A stretch of 64,000 bases of DNA from Rhodocyclales bacterium. Lineage in GTDB: Bacteria > Pseudomonadota > Gammaproteobacteria > Burkholderiales > Rhodocyclaceae. The stretch's first letter is position 1; each line of letters starts with the position of its first letter. The notes below the pieces were generated by a model. It was not told the origin of the DNA, made no database searches, and was given only the letters and a program-made list of their open reading frames with translations. The stretch spans positions 1-64,000 of the forward strand of contig JAPLQX010000046.1 in the NCBI GenBank assembly GCA_026399435.1, in the 5' to 3' direction. A program made the translations under genes and the position numbers. Below are positions 17,460 through 25,808 of the stretch, piece by piece.

Positions 17460-18110
17460 ATGAAATCCGAAGACATCGCCCACTACCTCCGGGATCACCC
17501 GGAATTCTTCGACCAGCACGCCGAAGTGCTGGCCCTGATCACCCTGCCCGATCCGCACAGTGGCAGGGCCGTCTCGATCACCGAACGGCAGTTGTTCAAC
17601 CTGCGCGACAAGGTGCGTGCGCTCGAAGCCAAGCTGGTCGAGCTGATCGGCTTCGGCGAAGAGAACGATGCCATTTCGGAAAAGGTGCATGGGCTCGCCG
17701 TGGCGCTGATCTCGGCCACGGATCGGGCGGGCATGGTGCGCGCACTGTATTCGCATCTGGGCGGCGCCTTCGCCGTGCCGCACGTCGCCCTGCGACTGTG
17801 GGGCGCTGGGCAGGGCGCCGGGCACGAGTTCGATCCCGTGGACGATGCCGTCAAGGCCTTTGTCTCGGGCCTGCAGCGGCCTTACTGCGGAACGGTGACC
17901 GGACAGGAATCGCTGGCCTGGTTCGGCGACGCGGCTGCCGGTCTGCAGTCGATGACCCAACTGCCGCTGCGCGAATCCGGCGGCGCCTGCTTCGGCCTGC
18001 TGGTGATGGCCAGCGAGGACCCGCAACGCTTCCACGCGCAACTCGGCACCCTGTATCTGGAGCGCATCGCCGAGATGGCGTCGGCGGCGCTACTGAGAGT
18101 AGCCGCCTAA
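17460..18110 (+). CDS. DUF484 family protein (GAF-like)
   Basis: A 216-residue cytoplasmic protein of the DUF484 family, predicted GAF-like fold. Family markers: IAHYLRDHPEFFDQHAEVLALITLPDPHSGRAVSITERQL at the N-terminus, a coiled segment (residues about 45-65), then the GAF-like half with LPLRESGGACFGLLVMASEDPQRFH. The function is not established. ATG 17460 is chosen; GTG 17448 would overlap the dapF stop. It lies between dapF and xerC as in many proteobacteria. Confidence 0.9.
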   Translation: MKSEDIAHYLRDHPEFFDQHAEVLALITLPDPHSGRAVSITERQLFNLRDKVRALEAKLVELIGFGEENDAISEKVHGLAVALISATDRAGMVRALYSHLGGAFAVPHVALRLWGAGQGAGHEFDPVDDAVKAFVSGLQRPYCGTVTGQESLAWFGDAAAGLQSMTQLPLRESGGACFGLLVMASEDPQRFHAQLGTLYLERIAEMASAALLRVAA

Positions 18111-18330
18111 CTTTCATGCAGTGATCCGGCACCCCTGATGATGAAACACGCGAAAACGAAGTTTCAGTGGAGGCTAACGCCAGCATCATCGGCGTTAAGC
18201 GCAGCGGCCGTAACTAAAAGCGAATTGAAGGCCCCCCACCCCCTTCCCCGCCCCAGGGCGGGGCTACTGGTCAGCTCGCTTCGCTCGACTATCACCAGTC
18301 GCTCCGAACGGGTTGTTTCACGTTAATTTC
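18108..18330 (+). repeat. Hairpin-containing dispersed element, copy A
   Basis: The 220-nt gap before xerC holds an element related to 43236-43397. Shared parts are TAACTTTCATGCAG at the left end, the 19 nt GATGATGAAACACGCGAAA (18137-18155), and a nearly identical right block of about 60 nt from CTGGTCAGCTCGCTTCGCTC to TTGTTTCACG (18267-18322). An internal stem CCCCGCC/GGCGGGG (18247-18264) corresponds in position to a differently sequenced stem in copy B. TGAAACA near the left and TGTTTCA near the right are inverted repeats. Its left edge supplies the DUF484 stop codon. Confidence 0.75.
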
Positions 18331-19236
18331 ATGGACGCCTCGGTCGAGAATTTTCTTGCCGAGCTTGAGATACAGCGCCGCGCCAGTCCGCATACCCTCG
18401 ACGCCTACCGCCGCGATCTGGCGCGCCTGACGGCTCTGGCGGCCGGCACCGAGTTGAAGGCGCTGAAGCCCGCGCAACTGCGCCGCGGCCTGATGGCCTT
18501 GCACGCAAAGGAACTCGCGCCGCGTTCCATCGCCCGCACGCTGTCGGCCTGGCGCAGCTATTACACCTGGCTCGCGCGGCGCGGCGTGATCGCCTTGAAT
18601 CCGGCCGACGGCCTGCGTGCGCCGAAGCGCGCGCGCACCCTGCCCAAGGCGCTGGGCATCGATCAGGCGGCCGCCTTGCTCGACCGACCGCAGGCCAATC
18701 CGGCAACGGGTTTGGCAAATGAGCCGCTGCAGGTGCGCGACGCAGCGATGTTCGAACTGCTGTATTCCTCGGGCCTGCGTCTGGCGGAACTGGTGAGCCT
18801 CGACTGGCCCGGCGGACTCGATCTGGCGGCCGGCGAAGTCACCGTCACCGGCAAGCGGCGGAAGACCCGCACGGTGCCCGTCGGCGACAAGGCGCGCACC
18901 GCACTCGAGGCCTGGCTGGCGCTGCGTCCGCAATTTGTCCGCGACGAGCAGCCCGCACTGTTCCTCGGCCGCAACGGCACGCGCTTGACTCCAAGGCAGG
19001 TGGAGAGCCGCCTCGCACAATGGGCTCAGCGGCAGGGCCTCGGCGTGCATGTGCATCCGCACATGCTGCGCCACTCCTTCGCCTCTCACGTGCTGCAGTC
19101 ATCCGGCGACCTGCGTGCCGTGCAGGAAATGCTTGGCCACGCCAGCATCGCCGCAACGCAGATCTACACCCATCTGGACTTTCAGCATCTGGCGAAAATC
19201 TACGACGCGGCGCATCCGCGCGCCAAGAAAGCCTGA
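18331..19236 (+). CDS. xerC: Tyrosine recombinase XerC
   Basis: A 301-residue site-specific recombinase that, with XerD, resolves chromosome dimers at dif. The catalytic set is Arg150 (SSGLR), Lys175 (VTGKRRKTR), His244 and Arg247 (HPHMLRHSFASH), His270 (LGHASIAATQIYTH) and nucleophile Tyr279. The N-terminal SAM-like core-binding domain covers about residues 1-90. ATG 18331 begins the core-binding domain and lies at the right edge of repeat element A. No dif site was recognised in the window. Confidence 0.94.
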   Translation: MDASVENFLAELEIQRRASPHTLDAYRRDLARLTALAAGTELKALKPAQLRRGLMALHAKELAPRSIARTLSAWRSYYTWLARRGVIALNPADGLRAPKRARTLPKALGIDQAAALLDRPQANPATGLANEPLQVRDAAMFELLYSSGLRLAELVSLDWPGGLDLAAGEVTVTGKRRKTRTVPVGDKARTALEAWLALRPQFVRDEQPALFLGRNGTRLTPRQVESRLAQWAQRQGLGVHVHPHMLRHSFASHVLQSSGDLRAVQEMLGHASIAATQIYTHLDFQHLAKIYDAAHPRAKKA

Positions 19237-19251
19237 AGAGATCAGGTCCGG

Positions 19252-19578
19252 CTAGCCGCCGGCCAGCGCGCGCAACCCCAGCAGCACCGCCATGCCGGCA
19301 ATGAAAGGCAGCCACGGGTTGCGCGACAGCAGGGCGGCGGCAACGGCGGCAACGACGCCGGCCAGTTTGGGATTCAGCGGCGCAAAATCGCCGCCGACCA
19401 CCAGCACGTCGGGAACAACGATGGCCGCCAGCGCCGCCGCCGGTGCGTAGCGCAGGGCGCGCTGCACCACGGACGGCAGGCGCACGCGGCCGCCGAGGAC
19501 GATGAAGCTGGCCCGCGGCAGCGTCGTCGCCAATCCGAGCAGCACGAAGGTCAACCACAGCGTCGCTTCTGCGTTCAT
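19252..19578 (-). CDS. azlD: AzlD family branched-chain amino acid transport protein
   Basis: A 108-residue membrane protein with three to four hydrophobic segments; family text LTFVLLGLATTLPRASFIVLGGRVRLPSVVQRALRYAPAAALAAIV. AzlD is the small subunit that acts with AzlC to export branched-chain amino acids (or analogues). Its ATG overlaps the azlC stop (ATGA). Confidence 0.88.
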   Translation of the reverse strand: MNAEATLWLTFVLLGLATTLPRASFIVLGGRVRLPSVVQRALRYAPAAALAAIVVPDVLVVGGDFAPLNPKLAGVVAAVAAALLSRNPWLPFIAGMAVLLGLRALAGG

Positions 19579-20282
19579 GCCGCCTCCACTTTCGTGTGCC
19601 AATGTTCGGCGGCGAAGCCCGCCAGGATGCCGACCACGATGGCGACGATCAGCCCCAGGCGCAAGGGCATGCCGCGCAGGAGTATCGCCGTCGCGCCGCT
19701 GCTCAGGGCGGCCACCAGCATGGGCCGCTGCCTTGCCAGCGGAACCAGCAGCACCAGCAGGGCGATGGTGGCCATGAATTCCAGGGACCAGTGTTTCGGA
19801 ATCGATCCGGCGGCGAACACTCCGATCAGGGCGAAGACCTGCCACAGCAACCAGGACCAGAGCGAGGGCGCCAGGTAGTAGCCGAGCCGCCAGCGCGGAT
19901 CGTCGACCGTGAGCATTTTCTCGAAGCAGCAGGCGAAGACGCCATCGGTCAGCAGATGTCCCGAGTACCAGCGCAGCGGTGCGCCGACACCGCGAAAGCC
20001 CTGGGCGATGGCGGCGCTGAAAATGATGAAGCGCAGATTCAGCGCCAAGGCTGTGACCGCGATCAGCCACAAGGGCGCGCCGATCCCGATCAGCGGCAGC
20101 GTGCCGAGTTGCGCGGTACCGGCGAAGACGATCACGTTCATGCCCATGGCCTGCACGGGCGTGAAGCCGGTGCTGATCATGGCCATGCCGGTGACCAGCG
20201 CCCAGGGAATCAAACCCACCGACATCGGCAGGAAGCTGCGGAAGCCCTCGCGGGCGCCGGCGCGGAACGACGAACTTGGCAT
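19575..20282 (-). CDS. azlC: AzlC family transporter, large subunit
   Basis: A 235-residue integral membrane protein, large subunit of an AzlCD-type exporter for branched-chain amino acids. Markers: an N-terminal GAREGFRSFLPMSVGLIPWALVTG, then GTAQLGTLPLIGIGAPLWLI and ALNLRFIIFSAAIA, with about six to seven membrane helices. ATG 20282 was chosen because it opens the conserved family start; the longer frame upstream covers the rnd-like gene's 3' flank. The gap 20283-20412 holds no gene. Confidence 0.88.
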   Translation of the reverse strand: MPSSSFRAGAREGFRSFLPMSVGLIPWALVTGMAMISTGFTPVQAMGMNVIVFAGTAQLGTLPLIGIGAPLWLIAVTALALNLRFIIFSAAIAQGFRGVGAPLRWYSGHLLTDGVFACCFEKMLTVDDPRWRLGYYLAPSLWSWLLWQVFALIGVFAAGSIPKHWSLEFMATIALLVLLVPLARQRPMLVAALSSGATAILLRGMPLRLGLIVAIVVGILAGFAAEHWHTKVEAA

Positions 20283-20412
20283 GACGAAAAATCCGAATGG
20301 GATCGCGTCGTATTTTAGGTGAATATCCGGCGCCGTCCCGCCGGCGCCGACTATTGGTGATGACGCAGTTCGCCGCGATCCGCGTCGGTTCGGCGCATCG
20401 CTGCCCGGGTCG

Positions 20413-21027
20413 TCAGGCTTGCGGCAGGTGGCCCGCTGCCAGTGCCAGGCGATAGATGCGCAGGGCCACCTGGGCGTCGTCGGCGGCATACAACATCTGG
20501 CGCTCGGTCAGCCGCGGGTTGGCCCAGTTGGAGGTGGTGGTCCGCTTGGATTTCTGCATGCGCCGGCCGAGGTATCTGGCGACGGCGGTCTTCGCCCCCA
20601 GGGTCTGCCGCGGCTTGTCGGAGGGAAGCGCCCGCGAAAGATCGAGCACATGTTGCGTCTCGATGCCGAGGCGCGCCCGCAACTGCGCGAGATCGCTGCC
20701 CAGGCCGAAACCCACTTTCAGAATATGCCGTGATTCGAGGATCTCGCGCAGACGGTGGTGATCCGTCTGTTGCCTGACCGGGAACAGGTAAACGCGGTCT
20801 GCCGTTGCCAGTTGGATCAGGTGCGGCCCGCTGGAAACCTCGCCCTTGGCGAAGGTCGGCTTCGCCTCGGTATCGAAACCGAGAACGGTTTCCGCCAGCA
20901 GCGCCCGGTGCGCGTCATGTGCGGACGCCGGCGAGTCGACCAGCACGATGTCGGAGATCGCCACGCCCTCGTAGAGCGGGAGTTCCGGCTCGTCTGTGGT
21001 GGCTGGAAGGATGGATTCAGGGAGCAT
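20413..21027 (-). CDS. 3'-5' exonuclease, DEDDy family (RNase D-like)
   Basis: A 204-residue exonuclease of the DnaQ superfamily, RNase D/WRN type. Exo I is GFDTEAKP (Asp-x-Glu), Exo II FGLGSDLAQL and Exo III YAADDAQVALRIY, the Tyr-x3-Asp of the DEDDy subclass. It lacks HRDC domains of full RNase D, so it is the short, stand-alone type, which acts on RNA or DNA ends; the substrate is open. ATG 21027 opens the domain; the upstream region is shared with a divergent zinc-ribbon gene (50-nt gap). Confidence 0.85.
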   Translation of the reverse strand: MLPESILPATTDEPELPLYEGVAISDIVLVDSPASAHDAHRALLAETVLGFDTEAKPTFAKGEVSSGPHLIQLATADRVYLFPVRQQTDHHRLREILESRHILKVGFGLGSDLAQLRARLGIETQHVLDLSRALPSDKPRQTLGAKTAVARYLGRRMQKSKRTTTSNWANPRLTERQMLYAADDAQVALRIYRLALAAGHLPQA

Positions 21028-21077
21028 GGTCGCAAGTCGGTCTACAATTGCATACTTTACCGCCTGAGTCCCTCCGC

Positions 21078-21302
21078 ATGGCTGAAACTGCATTCTGCTA
21101 CCACTGTCGCCAGCATCACCCGAAATCGGAGATGCGCCAGATCGAAACCAAGGCCGGCAAGCGCTGGCGCTGCATCCGCAGCATCGAGGCCACCCGCCAG
21201 GGACAGGCCGCGCGCGAAGCCTATGGCCGCCAGGTATCCGAGATGAACAAGTCCGAGGCCCAAAGCCGGGCGCGACTCAGCAAGCCCATCGTCACGACCT
21301 GA
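21078..21302 (+). CDS. Small zinc-ribbon-like protein
   Basis: A 74-residue protein starting MAETAFCYHCRQHHPKSEMR with a Cys-x2-Cys pair at residues 7 and 10, a third Cys at about 32 (RWRCIRSIEA) and several basic residues, then a charged helix. This resembles a small zinc-binding adaptor; a specific family is not recognised. It is divergent from the exonuclease gene and 12 nt upstream of the amidase gene, so it may be co-transcribed with it. Confidence 0.7.
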   Translation: MAETAFCYHCRQHHPKSEMRQIETKAGKRWRCIRSIEATRQGQAAREAYGRQVSEMNKSEAQSRARLSKPIVTT

Positions 21303-21314
21303 CGACCGCCGCTC

Positions 21315-22070
21315 ATGCGTCGCGGGCTTGTTGTCCTCCTGCTTGCTGCACTCGCGGCCTGTGCGCCGCTGCCGCCGGGCCAGGGGCGCGGAGCGATCTG
21401 GCAAGCTTCGCCGAACTTCGACCAGCGCCGGCCCAATTTCGTCATCCTGCACCAGACCACCAACGACAACGCCGCAACCGCCCTGGCGACGCTGACCGAC
21501 CCGCAACGCAAGGTCAGCGCGCATTACCTGATCGGGCGCGACGGCGCAGTCCTGCAACTGGTCGACGAAAACTCGCGTGCATGGCATGCCGGTGAATCCT
21601 GGTGGGGCGGCATGACCGATCTCAACTCGGCCTCGATCGGCATCGAACTCGACAACACCGGCGACGAGCTCTTTGCCGAAGCGCAGATCGTCGCCCTGCT
21701 CGCGCTGCTCGACGATCTGCGCACGCGCTATCGCATTCCGGCGGCGAACATTCTCGCCCACGGCGATGTCGCTCCGGCGCGCAAGGTCGATCCGAGCCGC
21801 CTGTTCCCCTGGCAGCGGTTGGCGCAACAGGGCTTCGGGCTTTGGTGCGAAGCGCCGCCGCCGGCCGCCCCGGCCGCCCCGGCCGGCTTCGATCCGATGC
21901 TGGGCCTGCAGGCACTGGGCTACGACATCGTTGCCCCGGCCGCGGCGCGCGCGGCCTTCCGCCGCCATTTCGCGGGCAGCGATGGCGATGTTGAACTCGC
22001 ACCGGCAGAGCATGCGCTGCTGCATTGCCTGCTGCAAAAGAAGCTGCTGCGCGAATCGCACGCGGAGTGA
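21315..22070 (+). CDS. N-acetylmuramoyl-L-alanine amidase, AmpD/AmiD-type lipoprotein
   Basis: A 251-residue outer-envelope amidase. A lipoprotein signal (LLLAALAAC, Cys16) leads into an Amidase_2 domain: FVILHQTTN (zinc His46), the HAGESWWGGMTDLNSASIGIEL block and AHGDVAPARKVDPSRLFPW (second zinc His, catalytic Lys/Asp). A C-terminal peptidoglycan-binding-like region follows a Pro/Ala linker. The likely job is to trim or recycle muropeptides from the periplasmic side, like AmiD, rather than cytoplasmic AmpD, because of the lipobox. ATG 21315 gives the signal peptide; it lies 8 nt before the first cupin gene. Confidence 0.88.
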   Translation: MRRGLVVLLLAALAACAPLPPGQGRGAIWQASPNFDQRRPNFVILHQTTNDNAATALATLTDPQRKVSAHYLIGRDGAVLQLVDENSRAWHAGESWWGGMTDLNSASIGIELDNTGDELFAEAQIVALLALLDDLRTRYRIPAANILAHGDVAPARKVDPSRLFPWQRLAQQGFGLWCEAPPPAAPAAPAGFDPMLGLQALGYDIVAPAAARAAFRRHFAGSDGDVELAPAEHALLHCLLQKKLLRESHAE

Positions 22071-22077
22071 ACAAGAC

Positions 22078-22443
22078 ATGAAGACGCGCTACGCCGAGAC
22101 GCCCACCTACGTCACCAAGGACGGCTCCGAGATTCGCGAACTGATGCATCCCTCGCTGCATGGCAACCGCCTGCAGAGCCTGGCCGAGGCCACCGTGGCG
22201 CCGGGAGCGCGGACGCAGCTGCATCGCCATGCGGTCACCGAGGAGCTGTATCACGTCACCGCCGGCAGCGGCATCATGACCCTGGGCGATGCCTGCTTCA
22301 CAGTCGGCGCCGGCGATACGGTGCTGATTCCGCCCGGCACGCCGCACCGGATCGAAGCCGCCGGCCCCGAGCCCTTGCGCATCCTCTGTTGCTGCAGCCC
22401 GCCCTATTCGCACGAGGACACCGAACTGCTGGAGGGCGCCTGA
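22078..22443 (+). CDS. Cupin domain protein (first of a pair)
   Basis: A 121-residue single cupin. The metal motif is seen as HRHAVTEELYHVTAGSGIM (His, His, Glu) and later GAGDTVLIPPGTPHRIE with the third His. ATG 22078 follows AACAAGAC. The C-terminal CCCSPPYSHEDTEL matches cupins annotated as mannose-6-phosphate isomerase-like or dioxygenase-like, but the substrate is unknown. Coupled to the next gene by a one-base overlap (TGATG). Confidence 0.82.
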   Translation: MKTRYAETPTYVTKDGSEIRELMHPSLHGNRLQSLAEATVAPGARTQLHRHAVTEELYHVTAGSGIMTLGDACFTVGAGDTVLIPPGTPHRIEAAGPEPLRILCCCSPPYSHEDTELLEGA

Positions 22444-22769
22444 TGGCAGGCAATCTTTTTGCCGGCCTGCCCGTGACGCCCGAAGCGGCGGAGCGCCTGG
22501 AAACCCTGCTGGCCCGGCCCGGGCTGCGCATCGAACGCATCGTCTCCACCGGCCAGTCCAGTCCGCCGGGATTCTGGTACGACCAGCCCGATGCCGAATG
22601 GGTACTGCTGATGAGCGGCGACGCCCGGCTGCGCTTCGAGGATGAAACCGAAGCCCGGCAGCTGCGCCCGGGCGACTGGCTGCACATCGCGCCGCTCCGG
22701 CGTCATCGCGTCGAATCGACCGCGGCCGATGCGCCGACGGTCTGGCTGGCGGTGCATTTCCCGGAATAG
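22443..22769 (+). CDS. Cupin domain protein (second of a pair)
   Basis: A 108-residue single cupin, distinct in sequence from its neighbour. Text: GQSSPPGFWYDQPDAEWVLLMSGDARLRFEDE then LRPGDWLHIAPLRRHRVEST. Only one conserved His is visible in the second motif, so metal binding is uncertain. It starts on the overlapping TGATG and ends one base before the convergent ATPase gene. Confidence 0.8.
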   Translation: MAGNLFAGLPVTPEAAERLETLLARPGLRIERIVSTGQSSPPGFWYDQPDAEWVLLMSGDARLRFEDETEARQLRPGDWLHIAPLRRHRVESTAADAPTVWLAVHFPE

Positions 22770-22770
22770 A

Positions 22771-25470
22771 TCAGGCGCCGAACTTGCGCGCCAGCAGCCG
22801 CCGCAGCCAGGCCTTGCGGCCTTCCTCGAACACCCACATCAGCGCGGCGCCGGCCAGCGCCAGCAGCCAGGCCTCGGCGCCGATGGGCGCCGTGCCGAAC
22901 AGCCAGTTGCCGGCCGGGGTATAGATGATGAACAGGATCACACCCAGTTCCGCCATCAGCCCCAGCAGGATGTAGCGGTTGCCGAAGAGGCCCACGGAGA
23001 GCGAGGACTTGAACGGGTGGCGGCACAGAATCACATTCATCATCTGCATCACCACGATCGTCGCCAGGCAGGCCGAGGTCGCCTGCAGATACGGCGGATC
23101 GAGCCGGTCGAGGCTGACGCCATAATGCCAGCCCACCGCATTGAGCACGAAGAAGAACACCGCCATCGCCGCAGCCGCTTCCAGCACGCCGAGAAACAGG
23201 TAGGCACGTACCAGCAGGCCCCATGACAACAGGCGCTCGTTGCGCGCCCGTGGCGGACGGTGCATCACGCCGGGATCGGGTTTCTCGGCACCCAGCGCGA
23301 GTGCCGGCAGCATGTCGGTGCCGAGATCGACGGCGAGAATCTGGATGATGGTCAGCGGCAGCGGAATGCGGAACAGCACGAAGGCGAGATAGGGCACCAT
23401 TTCCGGAATGTTCGAACTCAGGATGTAGGTGAGGAACTTGCGGATGTTGTCGAACACCGCGCGCCCTTCCTCGATCGCGGCAACGATGCTGGCGAAGTTG
23501 TCGTCGAGCAGGATCAGGTCGGCCGCCTCCTTCGCCACGTCGGTACCACCTATGCCCATGGCAATGCCGATGTCGGCGGTCTTCAGCGCCGGCGCGTCGT
23601 TCACGCCGTCGCCGGTGACGGCGACGATCTCGCCTTTCTTCTGCAGCGCCTGGACGATCAGCATTTTCTGCTCGGCGGCGACGCGGGCGAAGATGATCTC
23701 CCTGGCGTCGAGCGCCAGTTGCAGTTGCGCCGGCGAGATGGAGCGCAACTGGTCACCAGTGATGACCACCGGCTGGTCGCCTTTCACCAGACCAATCTGG
23801 CGCGCAATCGCCAGCGCCGTGTGCGGGTGGTCGCCGGTGACCATGATGATGCGGATGCCGGCCGTGGCACAACGCGCGACGGCATCGGGAACTTCCGGCC
23901 GCGGCGGGTCTTCCAGCCCGACCAGACCGGAGAGGATCATGCCGCGCTCTTCGTTCGGCAACCCGTCCCGAATGTCGCCCCGAATGTCGCCACTAAGCGC
24001 GCAATGGGCGAAGGCCAGCACCCGCAGCCCCGCCTCGGCCATCTGCTGCTGCGCAGCCAGAAGTCGCGTTTTGGCCACGGGATCTATCGGCACGATGCCG
24101 GCGTCGAACTGCACGAACTCGCAGGCAGCAAGCACCGTCTCCGGCGCGCCCTTGCAGTAGAGCATGTGGCCCTGCGGCGTTGCGCAGAGTACCGACATGC
24201 GTTTGCGGTCGGTATCGAAGGGAATTTCGTCAATCCGCTGGTCGTCGGCAAGCGCACCGACCACCTGCCGCCCCATACCGGCCAGCGCCACCTCCATGGG
24301 ATCGCCGAGCAGTTTCTCGTCAACGATTTTCAGGTTGTGGCAGAGCGCGGCATTGACGAACAGCTCGCGGTTGTCCTCGGTCAGGCGCGGCTGTTTGGCG
24401 AGATCACCGAAATCAAGAAAGCCGCCACCCAGCCACAGGCGCTGCACTGACATGAGGTTCTGCGTCAGCGTGCCGGTCTTGTCGCAGCAGATCGTCGTCG
24501 TCGAACCCAGCGCCTCGACCGCGGGCAGGTGACGCACCAGCGCATTGCGCCTGGCCATGCGCTGCGTCGCCATGGCCAGCGACAGCGTCACCGTCGGCAG
24601 CAGGCCTTCCGGCACGTTGGCGACGATGATGCCGATGGCAAACAGCAGGTTCTCCCAGGTTGGCAGCCCCATCGCCTGCCCGACGAAGAACAGCGCGACG
24701 CCCATGCCCGTGGCAAGCGCCGCGACGATGCGCGAAAGACGCGCAATTTCGCGTTGCAGCGGTGACGGGCCGGTGCCGACCGTTTGCGTCAGATGGGCGA
24801 TGCGGCCGAACTCGGTGTGCATGCCGGTGGCGTACACCACTGCGCGCGCCTGCCCCGACACCACGGAGGTTCCGGCCAGCACCACGTTCTTTGCATACAG
24901 CGGCGAATCCTCTGCGCTGGGCTCGGTGTTGCGCGCCTTGGGCAGCGATTCGCCGGTGACCGTCGCGGTGTTCACGCGCAGGGCGAAGGCCTCGATCAGG
25001 CGGCAGTCGGCAGGAATGAAGTTGCCTTCCTCCAGCACCACGATGTCGCCGGGGACCAGTTTGCTGGCGAGCAGCTCGACGATCTCGCCGCCGCGCAGCG
25101 CCTGCACCTTCTGCGGCAACAACTGGCGCAGCGCTTCGACGGCCTGCTCGGCCTTGTATTCCTGCCAGAAGGAAAAAATGCCATTGACAATGATGACGCC
25201 GACGATGGCGACACCGAGGCGGCCCATGCCCTGGCCCGGATCGAAGTACTCGGCGAGAAAGGCCAGCGCGGCCCCGATCCACAGAATGATCGCAAAAAAA
25301 TGCGTGAATTCGCGGGCGAAGCCGAGCAGCAGATGCTCGCGGGCGACTTCCTCGACATGGTTCGGCCCGAATTCCACCAGCCGGCGCGCCGCCTCGGCGG
25401 CAGCCAGGCCGGCCGTCGTCGTCTTAAGGCTGGCGAGCGCTTGCTCGACGCCGAGGCCATGAATATGCAT
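22771..25470 (-). CDS. Na+,K+-ATPase-like (P2C-type) cation-transporting ATPase
   Basis: An 899-residue P-type ATPase: N-terminal cation-ATPase domain, actuator TGES (172-175), phosphorylation motif DKTGTLTQN (phospho-Asp330), hinge TGDGVNDAP (619-627) and about ten membrane helices. It is closer to the Na,K-ATPase alpha subunit (P2C) than to SERCA: VANVPEGL (Glu288) in M4, SSNIPEM (Ser686, Asn687, Glu690) in M5 and VDLGTDMLPA (Asp715, Asp719) in M6 match the cation-site residues, and the M5 Ser argues against H,K-ATPase type. No beta-subunit gene is present. It sits last in an operon with cbpA and cbpM. Confidence 0.9.
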   Translation of the reverse strand: MHIHGLGVEQALASLKTTTAGLAAAEAARRLVEFGPNHVEEVAREHLLLGFAREFTHFFAIILWIGAALAFLAEYFDPGQGMGRLGVAIVGVIIVNGIFSFWQEYKAEQAVEALRQLLPQKVQALRGGEIVELLASKLVPGDIVVLEEGNFIPADCRLIEAFALRVNTATVTGESLPKARNTEPSAEDSPLYAKNVVLAGTSVVSGQARAVVYATGMHTEFGRIAHLTQTVGTGPSPLQREIARLSRIVAALATGMGVALFFVGQAMGLPTWENLLFAIGIIVANVPEGLLPTVTLSLAMATQRMARRNALVRHLPAVEALGSTTTICCDKTGTLTQNLMSVQRLWLGGGFLDFGDLAKQPRLTEDNRELFVNAALCHNLKIVDEKLLGDPMEVALAGMGRQVVGALADDQRIDEIPFDTDRKRMSVLCATPQGHMLYCKGAPETVLAACEFVQFDAGIVPIDPVAKTRLLAAQQQMAEAGLRVLAFAHCALSGDIRGDIRDGLPNEERGMILSGLVGLEDPPRPEVPDAVARCATAGIRIIMVTGDHPHTALAIARQIGLVKGDQPVVITGDQLRSISPAQLQLALDAREIIFARVAAEQKMLIVQALQKKGEIVAVTGDGVNDAPALKTADIGIAMGIGGTDVAKEAADLILLDDNFASIVAAIEEGRAVFDNIRKFLTYILSSNIPEMVPYLAFVLFRIPLPLTIIQILAVDLGTDMLPALALGAEKPDPGVMHRPPRARNERLLSWGLLVRAYLFLGVLEAAAAMAVFFFVLNAVGWHYGVSLDRLDPPYLQATSACLATIVVMQMMNVILCRHPFKSSLSVGLFGNRYILLGLMAELGVILFIIYTPAGNWLFGTAPIGAEAWLLALAGAALMWVFEEGRKAWLRRLLARKFGA

Positions 25471-25484
25471 GGCCTATCGCTTCA

Positions 25485-25802
25485 TCAACCTGCGCCGCTG
25501 CGCTGCAGCCGCGCCCGCAGTTCGGCGATTTCGTCCAGCAAGTCGAGCGCCAGCGCCACGCCGGGCGGATTGATTTCCAGATCGCGCGACAACCGCAGCG
25601 CCAGCCGCGCGCGGCGCAGGGATTCGCCGCTGAAGCGCCAGTCCTGCGGCGACTCGCCAGCCGGTTCCAGCACGCCTTCAAAAACCCAGGTCAGCACATG
25701 TTCCTCTTCGGCGCTGCAGGCCTGGCACAGTTCCACCAGCGTCAACTGGACTTGCTCTTCGACTACCCGCCCCTCAATCGATGTCATATTGGTCTGGTTC
25801 AT
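25485..25802 (-). CDS. cbpM: Chaperone modulator CbpM
   Basis: A 105-residue CbpM: it binds the J-domain of CbpA and restrains its co-chaperone activity. The N-terminal half (VQLTLVELCQACSAEEEHVLTWVFEGVLEPAG) and the DWRFSGESLRRARLALRLSRDLEINPPGVALALDLLDEI helical block are the family signature, related to MerR HTH folds. It starts six nt after cbpA and is followed by the ATPase gene after 14 nt. Confidence 0.9.
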   Translation of the reverse strand: MNQTNMTSIEGRVVEEQVQLTLVELCQACSAEEEHVLTWVFEGVLEPAGESPQDWRFSGESLRRARLALRLSRDLEINPPGVALALDLLDEIAELRARLQRSGAG

Positions 25803-25808
25803 GACGGA

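Noticed and set aside
18331-19236. dif site near xerC
   Set aside because: No sequence resembling the 28-bp dif consensus found; xerC is not expected to be next to dif.
20343-20356. Possible repeat core (CCGGCGCCGACT) upstream of azlC
   Set aside because: One mismatch in a 12-base core and no flanking similarity; may be chance in G+C-rich DNA.
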